Assembly (NCBI GenBank): GCA_946699565.1
Contig: CAMPDW010000006.1
Span: 1-64,000 of the forward strand
Direction: 5' to 3'
Origin: an uncultured Commensalibacter sp.
Lineage (GTDB): Bacteria > Pseudomonadota > Alphaproteobacteria > Acetobacterales > Acetobacteraceae
Length of the DNA: 64,000 bases
This document shows, piece after piece, positions 47,199-57,628 of this stretch. Positions within the stretch are counted from its first letter, which is position 1. The number at the start of each line of letters is the position of its first letter. Made by a program: the position numbers and the translations under genes. The notes below the pieces were generated by a model. The model did not search any database, was not told where the DNA came from, and saw nothing but the letters and a program-made list of their open reading frames with translations.

Positions 47199-49649
47199 TT
47201 AGTTTGACAATTTTTCATCATTTTGTCCTTTAGAATTTACATTTGATGATATTTGGCTAAGACTAATAAGATATTCCGATAAAATATTATTTCTTACGGC
47301 ATCTGTATTGGCTAAGTAATTTGTATAACAAACAATTGTCATGACTAAAGAGGTTTCAGTAATATTATCGATCCATATATAGGGTTTTGGATCTTTTAAA
47401 ATGTCTTGTTGTTTTTGTATAATTTTCATGATTAAATTACGGGCTTGATCCAGTTGTTTAATAGTAATAACGGGTAATTTAAAAGAAACAAGTCCCATGT
47501 TCCGTCCACGTGTTGCATTTTGCACTGACGTTGTGATGATTTGTGAATTTGGAACGATTAAGGTAGAGAAATCACTTAAACGAATTTCAGTGGCTCTTAC
47601 CTTAATGCTCATGACAACGCCTTTAACACCATTAATGATAACAGTATCACCAATTCGAACAGGTCGTTCAGCCAATAAAATAAGTCCTGACACAAAATTT
47701 TGAACAATCGCTTGTAAACCAAAACCAATACCAACTGAAAGGGCACTTACGATCCAAGTAATATTTTGGGTGGTTACACCTAAAATAGATAAATCAATAA
47801 TTGCTACAATGACCCAACAGCAATAATTGAAAATTGTATCAATGGAATTACAGGTTGCATTATCTAAACTTGTTTTTGGAAAAAAGTTTTTATTTAACCA
47901 GTTTCTAATGATTTTTATACAGTAAATTCCAACGAAGAAAACAAGAATAGCTTCCGCGATTGTTGAGAAGGAAAAAGTAAAATTACCGATTTTTTGATTT
48001 GTTAAGGTGGTTGTAAGATGCTGGATAAAGACGATCAGATCAAAATTGCCAGGGGAGATGATTGATAGAATAATGAGGATAATGGTTGTTAAGGTAATGA
48101 TACCTGTAATTATTGTTGATAATTGTTCCATACTTTGAGGACGTATTCCTAAAAGTTGGATTTTTTTACCTAACCAGCGGTCTGGGTCAAAAACAAGATT
48201 AGTGATATCATTAAGTAATATCCTAACAAGACTTAATGTGCTGAAAACAAGGATAACCCAGTTTAACCATACACACATTGAAAAGCCTAAATGTATATAT
48301 CCAGCCAATATTGCTGCGATTGAGACGATACAGAAAAGTGGAAGACCAATCGCTATGAGAAGAAGCGTAATGTCTGGGCTTTGATTATTTTGTGTGGAAT
48401 GTTTTTTTATTCTTTGCTGCCCAACTTCTCGAAGTTTGATGGGGATGGTAAGGAAAAGAATTGAAGCAATACAGGCAAAAAAACCATTGCATAATTGTTG
48501 GGCAATGATGCTGACACCACTTACATTATTAATATAACGTACTATTCCCAAGAGTAAAATAATAGCCATATATATGTTTGGTAAAATACTAATTGAATTC
48601 GCCACTTCATCACCGATTGGAAGTAAGCGCCATTGAGGGTTTTTCACTGCTAGAAAACCTCGGTAAAGTCCAAAAATAAATCCACAAAAATAAAGTTGGT
48701 GAATAATATTTTGTGCGAACCCATAAGCTTCTGGACTTATTGTATTGTGATTATTTAAAGTAACCAAAATAAGGGTTGCTGATAATCCAGCAGTTAAAGA
48801 TGCAAGAATGGCTGAACATAAAGTCATCAGACTGCGTCTAAGACGGGTCGGCGGGATAAATTTTTCTGTAAAGCGAACAAGAGCTTTTTCAATTAATGGA
48901 CGTAATAGAAAAATTAAAAGAAAAGTCCCTACAAATCCTGCTAACATTGTGAAGCGGCTACCCCAACCATCTTTCCACGTTGAGCTAAATAAACTTCCAA
49001 AATCAGCATATAATTTATTAATACGGGCTTGATCATCTTCATAACGAAGACTTATTTCATGCCAAAAATTATAACCTATGGGTGAGGAAATACGTGTAAA
49101 TAATTGTACTTGTTGAATATTGGATAAAGCTTGTTGGATTTGTGCAATTTGACTATTTGCTTCTAGTGAAATGATGGTAGCTTGTTGGATTTTTGCACTT
49201 AGGTCATTTCTGTTTTGTATAAAGGATTTTTGACGATCATTTAAATCCTTTAAGTCGTTTTTATTCTTTTCCCCATCAGTATTTTGGATAACATTCTCAA
49301 GGAGTTTTAAAGCTTGGTTATAACCTTTTAAACGTGGGTTTAAATTGGTTACAATAGCATCAGCTGAGGAAGAAATATTACGGGCCTGTTTTAACAAATT
49401 TTTAAATTGTGAAAAATCTTCTGAATGTTGAAGCGATTGTAAGTTTTTATTAATATTCTTAAGTTGTTTTGTTAGTTGATTTAAAACTGGTTGTGTTGTT
49501 GTATCAGGGATATTAAGAAAAACAGGCGTATTTGAATTGATCGAGGAAGAAATAAGAGGTGTATTTTTATTTTGAGCATACGTGCCGTGTGAAAATATTA
49601 ATTCTGTAAATAAGAGAAAACTAAGCAATAGGCATTTTAATATTTTCAT
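47199..49649 (-). CDS. DUF3772 / MscS-type mechanosensitive channel
   Basis: An 816-residue inner-membrane protein. A signal peptide (ends near TYAQ) leads to a periplasmic coiled-coil-rich DUF3772 domain (about 30-220). Then come about eleven hydrophobic helices and, from about 630, an MscS domain whose pore helix includes VSALSVGIGFGLQAIVQNFVSGLILLAERPVRIGDTV. The C-terminal vestibule follows. MscS-type proteins relieve turgor under osmotic downshock. The large N-terminal part makes it like MscK. Single gene. Confidence 0.9.
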   Translation of the reverse strand: MKILKCLLLSFLLFTELIFSHGTYAQNKNTPLISSSINSNTPVFLNIPDTTTQPVLNQLTKQLKNINKNLQSLQHSEDFSQFKNLLKQARNISSSADAIVTNLNPRLKGYNQALKLLENVIQNTDGEKNKNDLKDLNDRQKSFIQNRNDLSAKIQQATIISLEANSQIAQIQQALSNIQQVQLFTRISSPIGYNFWHEISLRYEDDQARINKLYADFGSLFSSTWKDGWGSRFTMLAGFVGTFLLIFLLRPLIEKALVRFTEKFIPPTRLRRSLMTLCSAILASLTAGLSATLILVTLNNHNTISPEAYGFAQNIIHQLYFCGFIFGLYRGFLAVKNPQWRLLPIGDEVANSISILPNIYMAIILLLGIVRYINNVSGVSIIAQQLCNGFFACIASILFLTIPIKLREVGQQRIKKHSTQNNQSPDITLLLIAIGLPLFCIVSIAAILAGYIHLGFSMCVWLNWVILVFSTLSLVRILLNDITNLVFDPDRWLGKKIQLLGIRPQSMEQLSTIITGIITLTTIILIILSIISPGNFDLIVFIQHLTTTLTNQKIGNFTFSFSTIAEAILVFFVGIYCIKIIRNWLNKNFFPKTSLDNATCNSIDTIFNYCCWVIVAIIDLSILGVTTQNITWIVSALSVGIGFGLQAIVQNFVSGLILLAERPVRIGDTVIINGVKGVVMSIKVRATEIRLSDFSTLIVPNSQIITTSVQNATRGRNMGLVSFKLPVITIKQLDQARNLIMKIIQKQQDILKDPKPYIWIDNITETSLVMTIVCYTNYLANTDAVRNNILSEYLISLSQISSNVNSKGQNDEKLSN

Positions 49650-49853
49650 AAATATATGCTCCTGATTTTTTTTAAAGGCAAAGTTAGTTTATTTTATAAC
49701 GACTATGAAAATTACACTATAAAAATATATAAAAATTGTTTTATTTAAGTTTTGAATAAAAAATGAAGCAATTTTTGGAAAAATTTTATGAAAAAGATAG
49801 ATAAAAAGATTTAAAATAAATAATGTCTTAATACAGATTTTTTGAATGGACTC

Positions 49854-50453
49854 ATGGCAGATCAGGATTTGATTTACATATTAACTGCACCGTTTCAATT
49901 ACAACAGGAGATTCGAAAAAGCATATTTTTGGCACATGCTGTACCTGTTTATGATAAATTACAAGCTGAGGCAGTATTAGAAGAATTTAAAGTTTCAGAA
50001 GCAACGCATAATTGTTGGGCTTATCGTATAGGTTTGAATTATAGGATAAATGATGATGGTGAACCTTCAGGAACTGCAGGACGACCAATTTTACAAGTGA
50101 TTGAACGGCAAAATTTTGATTGTGTTCTGATATTAGTTGTTCGTTGGTTTGGTGGTGTTAAATTGGGTGCAGGCGGGTTAATTCGTGCCTATAGTGGTGT
50201 GGCCTCAGAATGCTTACGCCAAGCACCATCCAAGCTTTATATTCCTAGAAAAGAAATGATTATTATTTGTTCTTTTTCGGATTATAATTTAATAAAAGCA
50301 CGGATTGGAAATTATAGGGCTGAAATAACTAAGGAAAATTTTAATTCCATGGATGTGGAATGTCATTTATCTATACCTGAAGAATTTTATGAAGTTTTAA
50401 AATTGCGTTTGCTTGACTTAACACGAGGACAAATTATTATTGAGGATTTATAA
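49854..50453 (+). CDS. YigZ/IMPACT family protein
   Basis: A protein of about 199 residues. The N-terminal IMPACT domain has KSIFLAHAVPV, ATHNCWAYRIG, NDDGEPSGTAGRPIL and VVRWFGGVKLGAGGLIRAYS, and the C-terminal UPF0029-like domain is a ferredoxin-type fold. Family members bind nucleic acid or act in translation control, role not settled. I use ATG 49854; TTG 49842 in frame lacks a ribosome site. A terminator follows between it and tldD. Confidence 0.88.
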   Translation: MADQDLIYILTAPFQLQQEIRKSIFLAHAVPVYDKLQAEAVLEEFKVSEATHNCWAYRIGLNYRINDDGEPSGTAGRPILQVIERQNFDCVLILVVRWFGGVKLGAGGLIRAYSGVASECLRQAPSKLYIPRKEMIIICSFSDYNLIKARIGNYRAEITKENFNSMDVECHLSIPEEFYEVLKLRLLDLTRGQIIIEDL

Positions 50454-50493
50454 ATTTCATGTTCAGGAAATAAGGAAATTGTTAATAGTGATA

Positions 50494-50534
50494 ATAAAAG
50501 AAATAGCTTTTTGAAAATAGACTATTTCTTTTAT
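50494..50534. terminator. Bidirectional hairpin terminator between yigZ-like gene and tldD
   Basis: ATAAAAGAAATAG (50494-50506) and CTATTTCTTTTAT (50522-50534) are perfect 13-base complements with a 15-base loop. Confidence 0.75.
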
Positions 50535-50553
50535 CAGATAATTAATTTTACAA

Positions 50554-52005
50554 TTAAAAATCTGTTCCACCGACTGTGAGTCCAGATAATTTAAGGTTGG
50601 GTTGACCAACACCTACAGGAACCCCCTGTCCAGCTTTTCCGCATGTTCCTATACCTTTATCGAGTTCGACTTTATCACCAATCATGGTAATTTTTGTCAA
50701 GGCATCTTGGCCATTTCCAATAAGGGTAGCCCCTTTAACAGGATGGGTAATTTTGCCGTTTTCAATTAAATATGCTTCTGATGTTGAAAAAACAAATTTG
50801 CCAGAAGTAATATCAACCTGACCACCTCCAAAATTAACTGCATAAATACCTTTTTTTGTGCTTTTTATCATATCATCTAGTGTATCTTTTCCAGCCAACA
50901 TAAAAGTGTTTGTCATTCGAGGGATAGGGACACAGGCAAATGATTCTCGACGCCCATTTCCGGTTGATTGCTTATTCATTAAACGTGCATTTAAGCGATC
51001 ATAAAGAAAGCCTGTTAAAATACCGTCCTCAATAAGTTTCGTACATTGCGTTGGTGTTCCTTCATCATCAATATTAAGGCTTCCTCGCCGCTCGGAAATT
51101 GTTCCGTCATCAACGACGGTAACCCCTGAAGCAGCTATTCTTTTTCCCATTAATCCTGCAAAGGCAGAAGTCCCTTTACGGTTGAAATCGCCTTCCAGTC
51201 CGTGACCAATAGCTTCATGTAATAAAATACCAGGCCACCCCGCACCAAGAACAACATCTATTTCACCTGCAGGTGCAGGTTTACTTTCTTGGTTGACTAA
51301 AGATTGGCGTAAAGCTTCTTCAATAGCATTTTTCCATATAGTTTCTTGGGTAATATGATCATAGCCATAACGTCCACCACATCCGTAAGAACCGACTTCA
51401 CGTCGTCCATTTTTTTCGGTAATAATTGCGATATTTAATCGAACAAGAGGACGAATATCAGCTACTTTAAATTGATCTGCTCGGATAATTTGTATAGCTT
51501 GCCACTCTGCTGATAGTGAAGCGCTAACTTGAACAACATGAGGATCTCTAGCTCTCGCATAAGTATCAATTTCATGAAGTAAATGGGCTCGATCTGAAAA
51601 TTTACCTTGATAGAGAGGATTTTCAGGAGGGTAAAGATGATGATTGGTTAAAATAGGTTTATTACTGAAAACAACTTGTTGATCTGATTGTAATTGACTA
51701 ACGGTTTCACTGGCACGTTTAAGGGCTTTATCGCTTAATTCATTGGAAAAGGAAAAACCAGTCTGTGTATTCAAAACAGAACGTAATCCAAAACCTGAAG
51801 TAATATCGGTAGTGGCATTACGAATGGTTCCATCATCAATACTGATCATCTCACTTTCACGATATTCCAGAAAAAGTTCACCATCATCCATAGGAGAGAG
51901 CGTGTGTTGAACAGATTTTTCGGTTTGATCTCGATCTAATTGTGTTGTATTCGGATTAAAAAAGATTGAATCTGTTAGAGCCAATGCATTAATGGGGTCT
52001 GTCAT
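50554..52005 (-). CDS. tldD: Metalloprotease TldD
   Basis: Zinc protease subunit that acts with TldE(PmbA), known for trimming small peptides and modified peptide precursors. The 483-residue protein has the HExxxH motif HEAIGHGLEGDF after GWPGILL. The DDGTIRNATTDITSGFGLRSV region and the CGKAGQGVPVGVGQPNLKLSGLTVGG end are typical. The true start is MTDPINALA at 52005; an upstream in-frame extension to 52086 would overlap ctaA. No tldE/pmbA in this window. Confidence 0.95.
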   Translation of the reverse strand: MTDPINALALTDSIFFNPNTTQLDRDQTEKSVQHTLSPMDDGELFLEYRESEMISIDDGTIRNATTDITSGFGLRSVLNTQTGFSFSNELSDKALKRASETVSQLQSDQQVVFSNKPILTNHHLYPPENPLYQGKFSDRAHLLHEIDTYARARDPHVVQVSASLSAEWQAIQIIRADQFKVADIRPLVRLNIAIITEKNGRREVGSYGCGGRYGYDHITQETIWKNAIEEALRQSLVNQESKPAPAGEIDVVLGAGWPGILLHEAIGHGLEGDFNRKGTSAFAGLMGKRIAASGVTVVDDGTISERRGSLNIDDEGTPTQCTKLIEDGILTGFLYDRLNARLMNKQSTGNGRRESFACVPIPRMTNTFMLAGKDTLDDMIKSTKKGIYAVNFGGGQVDITSGKFVFSTSEAYLIENGKITHPVKGATLIGNGQDALTKITMIGDKVELDKGIGTCGKAGQGVPVGVGQPNLKLSGLTVGGTDF

Positions 52006-52051
52006 ATTATTGCAACTTTCTTGAAGTCTCGTGTTAGATAAATAGATATAA

Positions 52052-53086
52052 TTATATTTGCGTTTTACGCATATGATGTAAGGCAATGGTGACTATTGTT
52101 AACAGAATAATCGCAAAAGCCTGGTGAATCGTACCGGCCCATACAGGAACAGCAAGTAATAAAGTGGTTACACCTAAGGTATATTGAATAAGTAATGCCC
52201 AACCCATAGACATGAATGTGTTTTTAGTTGCTTTATTTAAAGAGGATTTTAACCCCATAAATATAGTTATTAAAATCATGATTCCTGTAAAAGTTGCTAA
52301 AAACCTGTGATTAAATTGAATGGCAGAAATATTTTCAAACCAATTTAACCAAAAAGGTGATAATTTATCATAATCAGAAGGGATAAGATTTCCATTCATC
52401 AAGGGAAATGTATTAAATGAATGACCGGCATGTGTCCCAGCCGTAAATCCACCTGCAAAAATTGTTATAAGTAATAAGGTAAAATCAATTTTTAACAGGA
52501 TTTTTAGGGGCTTAATGGATGATGTTTGTGTAAGGGGATCAGAAATGGGGTTGCGAAGGGAAAGGGCTGTCCATAAAATGGCGATATAAAGAATAATCGC
52601 ACAGGATAAATGTAAAACAAGACGAATTGGTTCAACGGCTGTACTATTGGCTCTAAACCCAGAATGAACCATAAACCAGCCAATACCACCTTGCAGACCA
52701 CCAAGTATAAAAAAGATAAACAAACGTAAAGCTAGTTGTTTGGTTATCATTTTTTTATAAATAAACCAGATTAAGGGAAGAATAAGAACCAATCCAATCA
52801 ATCTTCCCAAAAAGCGATGGCTCCATTCAGCCCAAAAAATTTGTTTGAACCCATTTAGTCCAAAGCCATTATTTAGAATTTCATATTGTGGAATGGTTTT
52901 ATAAAGATTAAATTCTCTGACCCATTCTTCATGACTAAGCGGGGGAATGATGCCAGTAATAGGTCTCCAATCCATAATAGATAGACCAGAGCCAGTTAAA
53001 CGTGTATATCCGCCAAGTGCAATCATGCAAAGAAGCATAAAGCAGATAAGGAATAACCATGTTGAAATAGATTTGTTATTTTGCAT
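52052..53086 (-). CDS. ctaA: Heme A synthase
   Basis: Inner-membrane enzyme (CtaA/Cox15) that oxidises the methyl of heme O to a formyl, giving heme A for terminal oxidases. The 344 residues span about eight helices with heme-ligand His in [41 protein letters not shown] and [31 protein letters not shown] is the family opening. tldD starts 46 bases downstream on the same strand. Confidence 0.95.
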   Translation of the reverse strand: MQNNKSISTWLFLICFMLLCMIALGGYTRLTGSGLSIMDWRPITGIIPPLSHEEWVREFNLYKTIPQYEILNNGFGLNGFKQIFWAEWSHRFLGRLIGLVLILPLIWFIYKKMITKQLALRLFIFFILGGLQGGIGWFMVHSGFRANSTAVEPIRLVLHLSCAIILYIAILWTALSLRNPISDPLTQTSSIKPLKILLKIDFTLLLITIFAGGFTAGTHAGHSFNTFPLMNGNLIPSDYDKLSPFWLNWFENISAIQFNHRFLATFTGIMILITIFMGLKSSLNKATKNTFMSMGWALLIQYTLGVTTLLLAVPVWAGTIHQAFAIILLTIVTIALHHMRKTQI

Positions 53087-53216
53087 GAGTAAAGAAAATT
53101 CTGATTAAGTGATAAAAAGTATCGTTTTTTGTAAAAGTAATATATTGTATTTTTTAGTCTTATAAAAAGGTTTTTGCAAGTTAAGCCTTTGGATAAGGTA
53201 ATAATTTAGTTGTGTC

Positions 53217-53909
53217 ATGAAAAAAAATATAAATTTAATTCAATATAAAATGTTCATAGGCCAGATTATAAAACCTGTATGCATGGTTTTAGGAATTGTT
53301 ATTGTTCTTTTACTTGCTCGTTATTTTCATGGTTTTGATCTATTTTTAAACAATCATACATTGCTTAGACGAGGGATAAAGGGGCCATTAATTTTCTTAT
53401 CTATTGCCATAATTATGTGCACGATTGGTTTTCCAAGGCAAATTGTCTGTTTAACAGCTGGAATAGTTTATGGTTTTTGGTTTGGTATTTTTTACGCAAC
53501 AATTGCTACGGTTGTCGGAGCTATCATAGCTTATAATTGGGCAAGGTGGCTAGGTCACGAATGGGGCAAGAAATATTTATTTACTTCAAGATTGAGGAAA
53601 ATACACCACTTTATTCAAATTAATCCCTTTCATACAGTTTTGATTTGTCGGTTAATGCCAATTGGATCTTCGGTTTTATTGAATACGATGGCTGGTATTG
53701 TTGGAATTTCCATTCTTCCTTTTCTATGTGCTACTTTTTTAGGAAGTTTTCCGCAAACAGTCGTTTTTGTTTTATTGGGTGGTGGTTTGCGTATCGGTTA
53801 TGCAAGTCAAATTATCATTAGTTTATTGTTATTGGTTATCTCGATTACTGTTGGTTTATTTTTAATGAAGCGATCTTTTAATAAAAAAAATGATTTATTA
53901 TTACCTTAA
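53217..53909 (+). CDS. TVP38/TMEM64 (DedA-type) membrane protein
   Basis: A 230-residue inner-membrane protein with about five helices. The VTT-domain segment is LTAGIVYGFWFGIFYATIATVVGAIIAYNWARWLG, followed by LICRLMPIGSSVLLNTMAGI. Related proteins move lipids or act in membrane potential homeostasis. Divergent from ctaA. A GST gene follows 48 bases later with its own strong ribosome site. Confidence 0.85.
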   Translation: MKKNINLIQYKMFIGQIIKPVCMVLGIVIVLLLARYFHGFDLFLNNHTLLRRGIKGPLIFLSIAIIMCTIGFPRQIVCLTAGIVYGFWFGIFYATIATVVGAIIAYNWARWLGHEWGKKYLFTSRLRKIHHFIQINPFHTVLICRLMPIGSSVLLNTMAGIVGISILPFLCATFLGSFPQTVVFVLLGGGLRIGYASQIIISLLLLVISITVGLFLMKRSFNKKNDLLLP

Positions 53910-53957
53910 TAGTTAAAAAAGCATTATAATTTTATAGAGTTTTAAAAGGAGGTTATT

Positions 53958-54581
53958 ATGTTAAAACTTTATACAATGCCAGGTGCTTGTTCAACAGGAT
54001 GTCATATTGCTTTGGAATGGAGTAAAGCAGAGTATGATGTCGAAATTGTAGATCAGGCAAGTTTAAAAAAAGAAGAATTTCTTACAATAAGTCCATCAGG
54101 ACAAGTTCCTGTTCTTGTTGATGGTAAGTTTGTTTTGACACAGAATATCGCGATTATGAATTATATTGTTGATTCATTTTCCCAAGGAAAATTATTAGGG
54201 AATGGGAGCAAACAAGAAAAAGCCGAAGCATTACGGTGGCTTGCTTTAGTTAATTCTGATATTCATCCCGCCTTTCGTTTAATTTTTGGAGGACAACGGA
54301 TTAGTTCCGATCAAAAAATTATTGAGACTCTTGATTCTGCTGCACGCAAACAACTGCATCGTTTGTATGGTGAAGTTGATCAACAACTTGCAGATAAAGA
54401 ATGGATTGCTGGTTTCCGTAGTGTTGCTGATCCTTATTTATTTATGACATTAACCTGGGCTCAACATTTAAAAGTTGATATTTCTGATTATAATAATTTA
54501 TTAAAATATTATATGAGGATGCAAAAAGATCCCGGTGTTGTTACCGTTTTCAAAGCAGAAGGTCTTCCATCTTTTGGATAA
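53958..54581 (+). CDS. Glutathione S-transferase, bacterial beta type
   Basis: A 207-residue cytoplasmic protein. The thioredoxin-like first domain shows LYTMPGACSTGCHIAL with the catalytic Cys10 region of beta-class enzymes, then SPSGQVPVLVDGKF and TQNIAIMNYI, the glutathione-binding segment. The second, all-helical domain starts near residue 85. AAAAGGAGG lies six bases before the ATG, the strongest ribosome site in this region. With gshA elsewhere in the window it fits a detoxification role. Confidence 0.92.
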   Translation: MLKLYTMPGACSTGCHIALEWSKAEYDVEIVDQASLKKEEFLTISPSGQVPVLVDGKFVLTQNIAIMNYIVDSFSQGKLLGNGSKQEKAEALRWLALVNSDIHPAFRLIFGGQRISSDQKIIETLDSAARKQLHRLYGEVDQQLADKEWIAGFRSVADPYLFMTLTWAQHLKVDISDYNNLLKYYMRMQKDPGVVTVFKAEGLPSFG

Positions 54582-54601
54582 TAAAGGGTTATTGAGAAAA
54601 T

Positions 54602-54635
54602 AAATATGATGAAATATGAATTTTTCATCATATTT
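54602..54635. terminator. Bidirectional hairpin terminator between gst and thiM
   Basis: AAATATGATGAAA (54602-54614) and TTTCATCATATTT (54623-54635) form a perfect 13-base stem with an 8-base loop, between convergent genes. Confidence 0.8.
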
Positions 54636-54648
54636 AAAAAGATTTTTA

Positions 54649-55470
54649 TTAATTGATATAATTAATTTTGACATTTTTAATAATTTTTTCTGCATTTAAA
54701 AGGTAAAGCTCATCAAGGAGAGCGATTTGCAAACTCCCAGGTGCTTTGCTATAACGCATAGCAAGATCAGCGGCAATGCCAATAAAACTCATCGCTGCGG
54801 CACAAGCATATAATGTATTTTTTTCAACTGCTAAGCATGCCGCGGTAATGGCGGTTGCAGCACAACCAGAACCTGTAATTTTAGTTAGAAGGAAATGGCT
54901 GTTTTGTACGGAAACAGTTTCGATTCCATTAGTTATATAATCTGTTTTTCCGCTGATGGAGATCACAGTTTTATAACGTAGAGCTAATTTTTTTGCAATC
55001 TCTAATGCTTTTTTAGAGCTATCAATATTGTCAACGCCATGACCTCTTGTCATAAATGATGCATTTTCATGGTAGTGGTAGAGATTAATAATTTCCGAGG
55101 CATTTCCTCGGATTGCAGCAGGATGAGACCGTAAAAGTTTAAAAGTTGTTTCTTGACGAAAAGAAGAAATACTGATTCCGACGGGGTCAAGAACCCAAGG
55201 AATATGGTGTTGATAGGCTGTATGGCTTGCTAAATTCATTGCACGCGATTGGGGTAAGGATAAAGTTCCAATATTAACAACTAGAGCGTTGGTTTTTTGA
55301 ACGAATTCAACGACTTCTTCTTCTGCATTGATCATGGCGGGAGATGCTCCAAGGCTTAGTAAAATATTAGCTGTAAATTGTGTTACAACTTGATTGGTAA
55401 TGTTATGGATAAGAGGATTTTTTGTGCGTATTGCATGAAGAATAGAAATAAGAATTTCAGGGTTAAACAT
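54649..55470 (-). CDS. thiM: Hydroxyethylthiazole kinase
   Basis: Salvages 4-methyl-5-(2-hydroxyethyl)thiazole by phosphorylation for thiamine synthesis. The 273-residue protein shows NPLIHNITNQVVTQFTAN, the WVLDPVGISISSFRQ segment, RGNASEIINL and TGSGCAATAITAACLA with the catalytic Cys/Asp region. No thi-box riboswitch is recognisable upstream, and no other thi genes are adjacent, so salvage alone may be used. Confidence 0.95.
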   Translation of the reverse strand: MFNPEILISILHAIRTKNPLIHNITNQVVTQFTANILLSLGASPAMINAEEEVVEFVQKTNALVVNIGTLSLPQSRAMNLASHTAYQHHIPWVLDPVGISISSFRQETTFKLLRSHPAAIRGNASEIINLYHYHENASFMTRGHGVDNIDSSKKALEIAKKLALRYKTVISISGKTDYITNGIETVSVQNSHFLLTKITGSGCAATAITAACLAVEKNTLYACAAAMSFIGIAADLAMRYSKAPGSLQIALLDELYLLNAEKIIKNVKINYIN

Positions 55471-55607
55471 AAGATTGATACTTTAGATTTTATAATGAAA
55501 GAGTAGTTTTTATAAAGTATAGTATAGGGTAATTTATTGCAAAAAATATAGACCTTACGTAATTTATGAGAGTTACAGAATAAAAATGAATGAAAGATTA
55601 TAAAATT

Positions 55608-56354
55608 ATGGATCTTGGTTTACAAAATAAGAAAATATTAATTAGTGGTGGTTCTAAAGGAATTGGGTTAGCGATTGCTCAAAAATTTATTGATGAAGGT
55701 GCTTTTGTAAGTATTTGTGCCAGAAATGATCAAGGTATTGATAAGGCCTTGGAGAATTTAGGTGATCGAGCTATAGGTATGGCTGTTGATATTTCTAAAA
55801 GGGATGAAGTTGAACAATGGATTAAGGAAAGCCATCGTAAGATGGAAGGACTTGATCATGTGGTGGCTAATGTAAGTGCCTTGGCTTCAGGACATGATTT
55901 ACAAACTTGGAAAAAAGCTATTAATACAGATCTATTAGGTACAGTTGTATTGGTGAATGGAGTATTGCCGTACTTAACTAGACAAAAAAGCGGATCTATT
56001 GTAATTATATCAAGTATTTCTGCTTTTGAAATTGATGTTTTTGCTGAACCTTATGGTGCTTTGAAGGCATCCTTGAATCATTATGGTAAATCGGTTGCGT
56101 TAAGAGTTGCGGAATATAATGTAAGAGTTAATCTTGTTTCACCAGGAACAGTTTATTTTAAAGGCGGGATTTGGAACCATATTGAATGTGAACAGCCTGA
56201 TCTTTATCAAACAGCATTAAAAAATAATCCTTTGGGTCGTATGGGTACACCAGAAGATATTGCTTCAAGTGTTGTTTTTTTGACAAGTCAACAGGCAAGT
56301 TTTATTACTGGAACTAATCTTGTTGTTGATGGTGGGATGACTAAACGCGTGTAG
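55608..56354 (+). CDS. Short-chain dehydrogenase/reductase
   Basis: A 248-residue classical SDR. The cofactor motif is SGGSKGIGLAIA, then CARN, VANVSALASG, the catalytic Ser in ISSISAFE and the YGALKASLNHYGKS pair (YxxxK). The C-terminal part GRMGTPEDIASSVVFLTSQQASFITGTNLVVDGG is canonical. I use ATG 55608, which matches the family start; ATG 55590 is six codons upstream. The substrate is unknown. Confidence 0.88.
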   Translation: MDLGLQNKKILISGGSKGIGLAIAQKFIDEGAFVSICARNDQGIDKALENLGDRAIGMAVDISKRDEVEQWIKESHRKMEGLDHVVANVSALASGHDLQTWKKAINTDLLGTVVLVNGVLPYLTRQKSGSIVIISSISAFEIDVFAEPYGALKASLNHYGKSVALRVAEYNVRVNLVSPGTVYFKGGIWNHIECEQPDLYQTALKNNPLGRMGTPEDIASSVVFLTSQQASFITGTNLVVDGGMTKRV

Positions 56355-56451
56355 GGCTTAATTATTTGAATTTATGTTTGATTTGAATGCCTAAAAAAGC
56401 TAGAGAATTTTTATGTATATTTAATTAATTTAAAATTAAACAATTATTTAT

Positions 56452-56500
56452 AAAATGTTATTGAATAGAGATAAATTATCTTATTGAATAACATTTTTAT
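56452..56500 (+). terminator. Long hairpin terminator after the SDR
   Basis: AAAATGTTATT (56452-56462) pairs with AATAACATTTT (56487-56497), and AGATAA/TTATCT extends the stem inside with a bulge. A T-run follows. It lies about 100 bases past the SDR stop. Confidence 0.6.
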
Positions 56501-56519
56501 CATTATGAAAAACCATATA

Positions 56520-57435
56520 TTAATTTAGCAAGTTATTTTGTTTTTAAAACAACATTCACAAAAATTTTTTACTGCACGTCAAATTGTGAAGCAACTTATT
56601 TAAATTTATTCAGATTATTATTAACAAAAAAGCGAAATAGCCGACAGCATTTTGCTTTAAGTCAGGCTTTTATTTCTCAGATTGTAACCGAGATTGGTAC
56701 TTTTAAAAAACGGTTCAATCAATTTGGTAAAAAAATCAGATTCAGGATCAATCCAGACTTCATATTTTTTCAGTAGATTGGAGATTCTGAGCCTGAAAAT
56801 AGTTTTATAAATAGTTTATCTGATGAAGAGGGGGATGATAAAAAAGATATTAAGTCTTTTATTTAAAAAAATAATTATCCTGAATATGATTTTTATCTTT
56901 TATTAATTGAATATTTAGATGGGGAGTTTAATTTGAAATGTGACTGTATTAATAAAAATTTCTAAAGAAGACAAAAGAGAGAATGTTAATAAATGGTTGC
57001 ATTCCAACATTGTTGAATTACAATCAATAGCTGAAGAGTAGGATTCTTCAATTAAAATCTGTGTGCAAGCGGATAATACAAAAATATTTTATCTTTGGTT
57101 GTTTGAAGTGAAGAAACAAATGGCCCGATCAATTGTTCGGCAATATTTTATTCAAGCTTTCAGTAATTTTAGTTGGGCAAATTATGAATATTTGGTTTGT
57201 GTAAGTATTCCAGATGACGGGATAATGAATGAGTATCGAATGTTATCAGCTTTACATGGTATAGGGCTGATTATTCTCAAAATAAATAATATTGTTGATA
57301 GTCAAATTATGATCTAAGCAGCATTTAAGATCAAGGTTGGTTGATGTTCAGTAAATTGGTTGAATGAAGAAAATTTACATATGAAATTGTTTATTCAAAA
57401 AGTTGCTAGTTACTATAAAAGCAGATTTTTATAAA
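56520..57435 (+). pseudogene. Broken COG2958-family (HrgA-like) protein gene
   Basis: Pieces in several frames recover this family. The start reads ILFLKQHSQKFFTARQIVKQLI (about 56535-56600), the winged-helix-like opening. Next come NSRQHFALSQAFISQIVTEIG, LLLIEYLDGEF, then an open stretch at 57063-57317 with KIFYLWLFEVKKQMARSIVRQYFIQAFSNFSWANYEYLV and MLSALHGIGLIILKI. A tail resembling NWLNEENLHMKLFIQKVASYY lies after a stop at 57315. At least four frame changes or stops. Intact relatives are often near defence or restriction loci; I recall this family from memory, so the family name is less sure than the decay. Confidence 0.6.
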
Positions 57436-57628
57436 AAAAGGATGGAGTAATGATATAGTATTGAAAAAATAATTTTAAAATTTTTGAGGTTTATTAATTT
57501 TGTAATACTTATAATTTTTATTTATGAAATAATATCTAAATAAATATATTTATACTGTTAAATATGTTATAATTTCTTTATGTAAAGAATAAACGTTATT
57601 GTTTTATTTTTAATGTAAGAGAAATTAT
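57436..57628. other. Intergenic region before the DUF421 gene
   Basis: AT-rich, no gene seen. It should hold the DUF421 promoter; no certain element found. Confidence 0.3.

Noticed and set aside
55471..55607. Thi-box (TPP) riboswitch before thiM
   Set aside because: No CTGAGA-type core in the leader on the minus strand.
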